Assembly: GCA_030378015.1 (NCBI GenBank)
Contig: JAUCGG010000035.1
Span: 1 to 33,911, forward strand
Direction of reading: 5' to 3'
Source: Desulfococcaceae bacterium HSG8
GTDB lineage: Bacteria > Desulfobacterota > Desulfobacteria > Desulfobacterales > 4be13
DNA: 33,911 bases
In this document: positions 1 through 7,500 of the stretch, one piece after another
How positions within the stretch are numbered: the first letter of the stretch is position 1
Layout: every line of letters begins with the position of its first letter
The notes under the pieces: generated by a model
What the model saw: the letters and a program-made list of their open reading frames with translations, nothing else
Database searches by the model: none
What the model was told of the DNA's origin: nothing
Program-made: the position numbers and the translations under genes

Positions 1-9
1 TGATTCAGT

Positions 10-92
10 CGTCCCTGCGGGACTCCGGGAGATGTTCATGTCTCTTACCCGGCAATGAATTGCCGGGCTATTTTCAGATGTCCCTCCGGGAC
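10..92. repeat. REP-like hairpin cluster at window edge
   Basis: Three short palindromes sit next to each other: GTCCCTGCGGGAC (10-22), CCCGGCAAT-GA-ATTGCCGGG (48-67) and GTCCCTCCGGGAC (80-92). The first and third are near-identical and flank the middle one. This is typical of repetitive extragenic palindromes downstream of genes. It lies past the 3' end of the YfhO gene and could also help end transcription, although no clear T-run follows. Confidence 0.6.
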
Positions 93-166
93 AAAAAATA
101 CCATCCCCAAAATCCGTTATAATCAGGAAAAAAAACCAGAAACTCCGAATCCCGCCTGTCTGACTT

Positions 167-2599
167 CTACCTCTGCCTTCTGACAAAACCCAGGACAACT
201 ATCAGCAAACCAAGCCCGACCCACCCGAAAGAAGTGATGATAACCCCCGATATGATCAGATCATGGCGAAATGTAAGCATCACCTTGCAACTTCCTGCTT
301 TCACAGGGAGCGCTCTCATGATGTAATTGGCCCGGAACACCTTTGCCGGGCTACCGTCTGTTTCCGCTCTCCATGACGGATGGTAATTACCGCTTATCAC
401 CAAAAAACCCTTCTGATCCGTTGAAACCTCTATTTCCATTTTCCCGGGGCTGTAGGAAATCAGACGGACGTCTGATACTGCATCTTTCCCGGGATTGTCG
501 GTCTGCTGAAAATCCTCCGGCGGTAAGGATTCCAAGATGACCCGTTTCCGAAAATCCGATGCAGTATATGTCCCCAGGGCTTTATAAGCTTCTGCGCGGC
601 TTTCACACAACTGATATGTCGGAACAAAGAACACCCTGGGAAACACATCGGTATTTTCATATATTTTTACTTCACCATTATAGGCAAGCCTGAGCTTGGG
701 GGAATTTAATGAGACATGGGGGGGAATCAGCAGATATTTTATATTAATCAGGTCAAGCAGGGGGGATCCGAATGCTCGGAAATACGTCCACCTGCTGAAA
801 TTATCAGGAAACGGTACATCCGGGCCATCCTGGCTTAAATGCAGGTATTCTCCATAGCGTTTGGGATAAAAGGAGGAATAACCTCCGACCTCCTGGATAC
901 CGAAGGGAACAAATGAGTTATGCATAAAATTTCCGTAGGTAATGACCCTGTAAGCGGACTGGTCCTTCTTGAGGAATCGGATCGCATCTGTTTCAGGATA
1001 TTCGAGATGCCTGGGAGACGCGGTATTATAAAACAGTCCGAAGGAAATAAGATCGTAAGTAACAATAAGGATGGCGAGTGAGAGGAAAATTGTTTTTGAT
1101 TCCTTTTTCTTATAAATCAGGGCAGAAACGAGCGAGATAAAGGATAATAACACCAGGCAAAGCGGTTCCAATATAAACGGCGATGAAAGCGCGAAATGTT
1201 TTTGCAGCATCCTGTAAAACTGGTCTCCGGCAGTCAGACTGGCGGCATTTGAGGCCCATTTTATACCTGCCTCTGTTTGGACAAAGAGGGATAGCAAAAC
1301 CGCTGTAGCCAAGAGCAGGGACCATAATATAATAATGACGCGTTTCTTTTTACTTTCAGCAGCCATCAGGATATCCGCGCCGATTCCGGCCAGCACAGCC
1401 ATGCAGAATCCGAAAATATACAGGATACGGGCCGGCGCGGAAAGGTTCAGACCCGGGATAAATTTCCACATGGGATAATAGAGAATGCTTCCCATTGCCA
1501 TTGTTACGGTAATTATTGCGGTGAGGAAATAAAATAATGCGTCTCTCCTGTCTCTCACAAAAGGGAGACATGCAAGGATAAGAAAAAGGGGAACTATTCC
1601 GGAATATATACATAACTCGTTATAATTATTGTATGGCTGCATTCCTTTTATTCGAGGGATAAAAGAGATGTTGTTGCCGGCAGGGGTTCCGAAAAAATCA
1701 GGAAAAATCAGGGTCGTCAGATAACTGACCGGAAGCTTTCCGGTTTCATAGTAAAGCTCATCAAAGGAAAATTCACGCCGATGAGGGTCATCAAGTAAGG
1801 ACAAATGCTTGAAAAGGAAACTGGATGATATGCATACTAATAAAAAAACAGCCAGCAGCAATATCGGCAGTTCTTTTTTACCTATGCTTTGAAAATCATC
1901 ACGTTTTTTCATTGAAAGATATCGGTAAACAAAATAAAATGCTATAAAGATGAGCTGATAGATATTCAGCTGCGCGGAGCCGTTTGTTAAAGATAAGGCA
2001 ATTGCACAGGTGAAGCAGAGACAGTGAAGTTTCTCTCTTTTCTTCAGCCAGAGTTCCATATAATAAAGCGAGGCCGCAAATGCGGGAGCCATGATTACGA
2101 CATTTTCAAATTCAAACCACACCATGACATACCCGTTAAACATCCACGAGACAGCGCCGATCAGGGCAGGGCAGCTTTTCAGTTCTCTTTCCCTGAGGTA
2201 CAGGAACATGAACAGTCCTGCCCCGAACAGATGAAGCCAGAGAAGCAGATCATGGGCCGCTGACACGCTAAAAAAGAGATAAAAAAGGAATGCAAGGGGG
2301 TGTCCCGTAGGTGAGGTAATTATTCCGCAAAAATTCGAATCCCTCCAGAAGCTCAGTGTCTTTAACTGCATACATTCTTTGATGAAATGGTAGTAGGGAT
2401 AAAAGATATTCACCGGATCGGTTATCAGTGTATTGTGGGCCCGGAATCCCGGGGTGCCGGTCTCCCACGGCAGATGCTGAAGCAGGGTATCAAAAGCATA
2501 AAATGTTTTTCCCTGGAAAATGACGGGGGAAAAAAATATGATTGTCAGAATGAAGATGAAGCTTATTGGGAGAAATTTTTTAAGATATTTTGTTTTCAT
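167..2599 (-). CDS. YfhO family polytopic membrane protein
   Basis: 810-residue integral membrane protein. The N-terminus is a short basic stretch followed by a hydrophobic helix (about residues 11-30), then many hydrophobic segments to about residue 530. A soluble C-terminal part follows, with one last helix near 785-805 and a basic end. The C-terminal stretch with GNYHPSW, FRANYIMRALPV and a 'AGSCKVMLTFRH' segment matches the YfhO (bacterial membrane protein YfhO) family. YfhO proteins are implicated in glycosylation of cell-envelope polymers, using lipid-linked sugars outside the membrane; the substrate here is unknown. The start at 2599 has no strong Shine-Dalgarno, but TATAAT on the minus strand (2618-2623) could be a -10 box. 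It appears to be a single gene with no operon partner in view. Confidence 0.8.
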   Translation of the reverse strand: MKTKYLKKFLPISFIFILTIIFFSPVIFQGKTFYAFDTLLQHLPWETGTPGFRAHNTLITDPVNIFYPYYHFIKECMQLKTLSFWRDSNFCGIITSPTGHPLAFLFYLFFSVSAAHDLLLWLHLFGAGLFMFLYLRERELKSCPALIGAVSWMFNGYVMVWFEFENVVIMAPAFAASLYYMELWLKKREKLHCLCFTCAIALSLTNGSAQLNIYQLIFIAFYFVYRYLSMKKRDDFQSIGKKELPILLLAVFLLVCISSSFLFKHLSLLDDPHRREFSFDELYYETGKLPVSYLTTLIFPDFFGTPAGNNISFIPRIKGMQPYNNYNELCIYSGIVPLFLILACLPFVRDRRDALFYFLTAIITVTMAMGSILYYPMWKFIPGLNLSAPARILYIFGFCMAVLAGIGADILMAAESKKKRVIIILWSLLLATAVLLSLFVQTEAGIKWASNAASLTAGDQFYRMLQKHFALSSPFILEPLCLVLLSFISLVSALIYKKKESKTIFLSLAILIVTYDLISFGLFYNTASPRHLEYPETDAIRFLKKDQSAYRVITYGNFMHNSFVPFGIQEVGGYSSFYPKRYGEYLHLSQDGPDVPFPDNFSRWTYFRAFGSPLLDLINIKYLLIPPHVSLNSPKLRLAYNGEVKIYENTDVFPRVFFVPTYQLCESRAEAYKALGTYTASDFRKRVILESLPPEDFQQTDNPGKDAVSDVRLISYSPGKMEIEVSTDQKGFLVISGNYHPSWRAETDGSPAKVFRANYIMRALPVKAGSCKVMLTFRHDLIISGVIITSFGWVGLGLLIVVLGFVRRQR

Positions 2600-2723
2600 A
2601 TTTAATTATTTCAAGATATTATATCTTAATTTGTATAGGCAGCGAATCCGTCAGAACTGCGGTAAAGTTTGCCGAGGAATTACCAAGCCCTCTGTTGCCG
2701 GGATAAATCTTTCTTCCATATCG

Positions 2724-2805
2724 GAATCCTCCTGTCAGAAATCTCTCCGAAGCATTGGAGAAAATTCCGCCCATCAGTCTCAGAAAAAGGGTTCCCTGAT
2801 CTTAT
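2724..2805 (-). pseudogene. Rpn-family gene fragment (mid-gene piece)
   Basis: About 80 bp strongly resemble 3589-3665, the middle of the intact Rpn gene. Shared blocks include CCTGTCA, GAGAAAATTCCG and CTCAGAAAAAG. No intact reading frame remains. The sequence after it (cagaaaaagggttccc, then cttcaatcggga) is repeated at 3177-3210 before the intact copy, so this is a further partial unit of a tandem duplication. Confidence 0.6.
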
Positions 2806-2828
2806 CTTCAATCGGGAGTCAGTGATAT

Positions 2829-3200
2829 TCATACAGAAACCCGGTCAGGAGCATCGAAGCCCCCGGCAGACATTATCTGAACCCCTGTGATCTCTTCAAG
2901 CTTCTTTGAAAGCTCGGCAATCTCCTTTTCAGCCACTTCCCTGGGGATAAATCCTTTTTCCATAAGTTCCCGGCACATTTTGATCTCACCTCTGATCTCG
3001 CCTCTGATCTCACCTTCCATCTGTAATTCTTCAGCGATAGTCATGATATCTCCCTTCCTGTCTTCATCAAACGCCTGTATGAGCTTTGTCTCAAGGACGT
3101 GTGACAGATCTCAGGACTGTCTCAATGTATTCCATGCCGGTTTCCTTCCGCGAGAGTTCGGCAAGCAGGGGAATCAGTTTCAGAAAAAGGGTTCCCTTCT
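2829..3200 (-). pseudogene. Rpn-family nuclease, degenerate 3' duplicate
   Basis: This is a direct partial repeat of 3220-3590, the 3' half of the intact neighbour. It keeps a 71-codon frame (2829-3044) equal to the last 71 codons of that gene, ending in the same 'SAGGFDAPDR' tail. Upstream, small deletions (about 26 bp plus 3 bp near 3092-3110) and loss of the catalytic N-terminal half leave no functional nuclease. The methionine at 3044 is an internal codon of the parent gene, not a native start. A peptide could be made, but nothing supports it. Confidence 0.75.
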
Positions 3201-3219
3201 TCAATCGGGATTCGTTGAT

Positions 3220-4167
3220 TTATGCCGAAGCCCGGTCAGGAGCGTCGAAGCCCCCGGCAGACATTATCTGAACCCCTGTGATCTCTTCAAGCTTTTTTGA
3301 AAGCTCGGCAATCTTCTGTTCAGCCACTTCCCTATGGATAAATCCTTTTTCCATAAGTTCCCGGCACATTTTGATCTCACCTCTGATTTCACCTCTGATC
3401 TCACCTTCCATCCGTAATTCGTCAGCAATAGTCATGATATCTCCTTTCCTGTCTTCATCAAACGCCTGTATGAGCTTTGTCTCCATATCCTTCCAACTCA
3501 GGGCGTCGGACGTGTGACAGATGTATCTCAGGACTGTCTCAATGTATTCCATGCCGGTTTCCTTCCGCGAGAGTTCGGCAAGCAGGGGAATCATCCTGTC
3601 AAAAATTCCTCCGAACCGGGGAGAGAAAATTCCGTTCATCATGCTCAGAAAAAGCCTGATCAGGACTGTTCCCCTGATATCCTCGTTGCCAGATTGAGAG
3701 AAGTCTCTGAGCAGATACTTGAACCCGGGAACAAATTCCTCAGTCAGTTCGGGCGACTTGATAAGGTCCCGGAAATCCACACTCACATCCCACTCGTCTT
3801 TCCCATGATAGAACAGCACGGGAATGATGCCCGGGAGTTTCTTCTCATCAGGGTTCTGCTTCCGCCACAACTCCCACAGCCTCAGCATGTAGCCGAGGAG
3901 ACGCAGGGGCATCCAAGGATCAACAGTTGACTGATGCTCCATTAGCAGATATACGAAAACACGCCTTCCTTTTGCCCGGATTTCGTAAACAATGTCGGAA
4001 AATCGCTCACGGAGTTCCGGCTCCACAAATGTTTCTTTGCTGATCTTCAGGGTGCGCCAATCCAATTTTGAGACAATCTCGCCGGGCAGGTATTCCCTGA
4101 AAAATGACACGGCATTCTCTCTCCGTGTCAGCGTTTCCTTGAAAATTCTGTCGTGGGGATTTTTCAT
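3220..4167 (-). CDS. Rpn family nuclease/putative transposase
   Basis: About 315 residues. The N-terminus 'NPHDRIFKETL' and 'FSDIVYEI ... VYLLMEHQS' are typical of the Rpn (recombination-promoting nuclease, PD-(D/E)XK) family: the D of FSD and the E-x-Q of MEHQS are the expected catalytic residues. Rpn proteins are DNA endonucleases that promote RecA-independent recombination; some are now linked to phage defence. The C-terminus carries the variable tail usual for the family, here a GEIRGEIRGEI repeat encoded by a 12-bp DNA repeat (about 3375-3410). ATG at 4167 is preferred over the GTG one codon upstream, because AGGA sits five bases before it. Partial copies of the 3' half lie immediately downstream. 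Confidence 0.85.
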   Translation of the reverse strand: MKNPHDRIFKETLTRRENAVSFFREYLPGEIVSKLDWRTLKISKETFVEPELRERFSDIVYEIRAKGRRVFVYLLMEHQSTVDPWMPLRLLGYMLRLWELWRKQNPDEKKLPGIIPVLFYHGKDEWDVSVDFRDLIKSPELTEEFVPGFKYLLRDFSQSGNEDIRGTVLIRLFLSMMNGIFSPRFGGIFDRMIPLLAELSRKETGMEYIETVLRYICHTSDALSWKDMETKLIQAFDEDRKGDIMTIADELRMEGEIRGEIRGEIKMCRELMEKGFIHREVAEQKIAELSKKLEEITGVQIMSAGGFDAPDRASA

Positions 4168-4170
4168 CAC

Positions 4171-4532
4171 CTTCCTGCCTTTCCGTTTCAGTTTACATCA
4201 GCATCCTCAGAAGCAAAATCGAATCATCACATGCTTTCTCCTATTTCATAATGGGATTTTTTCTTACACATTGCTTTGAAAAAGATATTTTGTCAAGCAT
4301 CAATTCAGAGTCCTTCCGCAAAAGCGATATTTTTTCAATCATTTTATACTTTATATGTATTACTGATATACATTTTATGCATATATCTGTATTTATTTCT
4401 ATCAGCTCTTTATCCTTGTGATTATAATATTCAGATAGTTAGAATTCATATCTCGTAATGGCATGTTTATTGCTTAAGATGTAAGCAGGGACTCAGATGA
4501 CAAATGACTTTAAGCAGACAGGGAGGTGAATT
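4171..4532. other. AT-rich gap between divergent genes
   Basis: 362 bp between the Rpn gene (minus) and the giant membrane protein gene (plus). It is far more AT-rich than its surroundings and holds no convincing gene. It should carry both promoters. No strong palindrome was seen. Confidence 0.6.
4416..4445 (+). promoter_or_regulatory. candidate sigma70-type promoter
   Basis: TTGTGA (4416-4421), 18-bp spacer, TAGAAT (4440-4445), about 88 bp before the ATG at 4533. The -10 differs from consensus at one base and the -35 at two. This is a pattern match in AT-rich DNA only, so it may be chance. Confidence 0.3.
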
Positions 4533-7500
4533 ATGGAAAAAAAACTTTATCATGGCATGTTTGGCGGGAATGCAGTAAATCCCGGTGAGGAATTTGCAGG
4601 TCCCCCGCCCCTGCCGGGAACAGCACAAGGCAGTGCTTCATCTGCCTGGAAGCCCTCTGAACCAGGCGATCTGGAAAAAGCACTGCGGGCAGTTTCCGGA
4701 TGGCCCCGTGTGATCATCCCGTTCCTGGTTCAGAATATCGGCTGGTTTATCAGTGCATTTCTCTCTGTGGCCGGATGCATCTTTCTTATAACAACCACGG
4801 AAGCAGGGTTTGAAAGATATCTGACAATTTCCGCGATCCTTTCCCTTTACACCCTGATGCTGCTTGTCGGGGCTTATATCCTCCTGGTTCGGAAACCTGA
4901 CCAGCGGACTGCCGGGAATGTCCTGATTACCTTGGGGATGCTCCTGATCCCGCTCAGTATTTCAGCGTCGGTTCGCCTGATTGATATCGGAGCTACTGAC
5001 CCTTTCAGAACCGGCACAGGGGTTCTGATGGTGATGCTGAATTTCGGGGTATTTTACTGGGTATCACAACTGGCATCCGGGATCATGGACCGCTCCCTGC
5101 GAGGGGATCATGCCAGGTTATTTATGCTTCTGGCAGGGCTTCAGGTGGTTGTGCCGTTCCGCATTCCCCACTGGTACTGGATCGCGCTGATTCATCTCTC
5201 GATGGTATTCCTCCTAGGATACGGGCTGGTGCGATTCACACAGGACTGGCTGAAATCCGTTTTCACAGACAAGCGGAAACATGCGTATTTTGCTGCCGGA
5301 ACACTGGCCTATGCCGCGGCAGTATCTTTTATTCATTTATCCGCGACCTATGACGCTCCCCTGCCTGACGGTTATGCGGGCCCCTTTCTCATGATAATGG
5401 CAGGATTCCTGTTCTATGCTGATGCCCGGTTCAAACAGTGGACAAAGCAATATACTTTTCTCTCCAGGTTCAGCTTCGCTGTTTACGGGCTTTCCATACT
5501 GGCCCTGGGACTCAGTTTTGCAGGCGAATCCGCCAAGTGTATCACGCTGATCCTCGGTGCGGGAGTCTTCGGAACTGTTGTGTGGTATTATCTTACGTTG
5601 CCGCCTCTTTATTTCCTGCTGGGCTGCCTGGTGCTTTTATATCATCAGGTAATTCTCCGGCAATGTCTTCCGGATACCTGGTTTCTGGCAAGTCTTCCCG
5701 GGCTTACGGGTCTTATAGGCATTCATCGCGGAATCATCGCGCGTAACGCGGAATCACTGGCACTGGTATGTTTCCGATCCCTGATTATCCTGACAGCAGG
5801 GCTGGCCGGCTGGAGTTTTTACAATGCAGGCCCGGGCTGGGCGGCAACAATCACAGGCATTTTCGTGACTGCCACCCTTTACGTAATCCTGGGTTATACG
5901 CCCGCGCAGATGTCAGAGCAGTTAGGGCTGAATTTTGCAGGAAAAGAGGATCTCCGCAACAACCGCTGGTTCTACATAGTTCCCCTGAGTATGGTGATGA
6001 CCGCCGCGTATTTCCCGTTACTGAGCGGATGGAATCGCTCCGAACAGTTCTCCGTTTCCCTGGTATTGATAGCCCTCCTGCTGACCGCCCTGGCTCGTAG
6101 GCTGTATTCGCAAATCGTAAATCGTAAATCAGAAATCGTAAATCGTAAATCAGTACGCGTCGAAGTATTGCTGAACACCGCATTGCTTTCCGGTCTGGCA
6201 GCTATCCCCCTGTGCCTGTCAGACGGAGGATTCCGTGGCCCGGTATTTCAAGTAACCCTGATTATGTCAGGAGGCGTATTTCTCTGGCAAAGCCTGGTAC
6301 TCAGGATTCGGGCATTGTTTTACGTAGGAATGATTTCAGGCGGCTTGGCAGGTGCCCTGATCAAACTGACTTACTATCCTCATTCCTCGGCAGGAATGCC
6401 GGAAATCCTGATTGTTCTGGCGATATCGGGATTACTCTGGCACCTGAAGCGAACCGAATCTGTGAAACAGGAGTTCGCTATTCCCGAGATCACCACCCCT
6501 CAACCTGTAAGCATCCTGTGGCTGTATGAAGCCGGGAAGGCTTCTCTTTCATATACCGTAAGACTGCCGCTTCAGCAGGCCATGATCGTAATGTGGATAA
6601 TTGCCGCGCATCATATGATCTTGTATCCGTTCCGTTCTGACCCGGGATTGGCTTGGGGGATGTCCTCAGGGCTGACGATCCTGACAGGCATATGGCTGAC
6701 AGCCTGGTTCCGCGTTCTTTACTTGTCCCGGGTACCCATGCTGCTGGGATTGTTCGCGCTGCTGACCCCGCTGTACCAGCGATACGGGATGAATATCCAT
6801 GTCTTAAATTTTGCAGCAATTTTATACGGATTTGTACTCTGGCTGTGTGCGCGGCGGGCTGTATCAGGTGAATTGACAAGTCGCTTGGCAGATGTGTTGA
6901 TGATCACCCGCGGACATGGCGGAAGCGGTCGGAGACAGTTTGAAACCGCGGCCTATAGAACAGGATTGCTGATCACCTTAGCGGGTGTGGTCAGCATTGC
7001 CAGTGAATGGCTGGGTAATCCCGGGCTGACAGTTTTGTATCCTCTTTTTATCAGCATGGTTTTCTTTTGGACAACGGGCAGGTGTTACAAAAGGACATTC
7101 CACAGCTATATGGTTATGTTCCACGTCGTTCTCATGTCCCTGGTGGTGTATGCCGGGATTTTGCATCTCACGGATTTGCAGGGGCTTCCGGGGGACACCC
7201 GGGTGGGAATGCTGTTTGCCCTCCTGAGTGCGGCAATGGGAGTCATTGCACATAAGACCGGGGATTCTGAAACCAGCCTGTACCGCATCCCGCTGGTCAC
7301 ATCAGCCTTATACCTCGCCAGCATTGCTTTCCTCCAGCAGTTCGTGCTGATATGGGGGGATTCCCTCCGAAATCTGAATCATCAGACCATCCTGTCGGCT
7401 TTCGCGGCAGGGGGGGCCTTTTTCCTGGTAAACCGTATTATCCGAAATTCTCTTGTCAGTCTTATCTTCGTCTTTCAGATCAGCATCGCCATATTATGGT

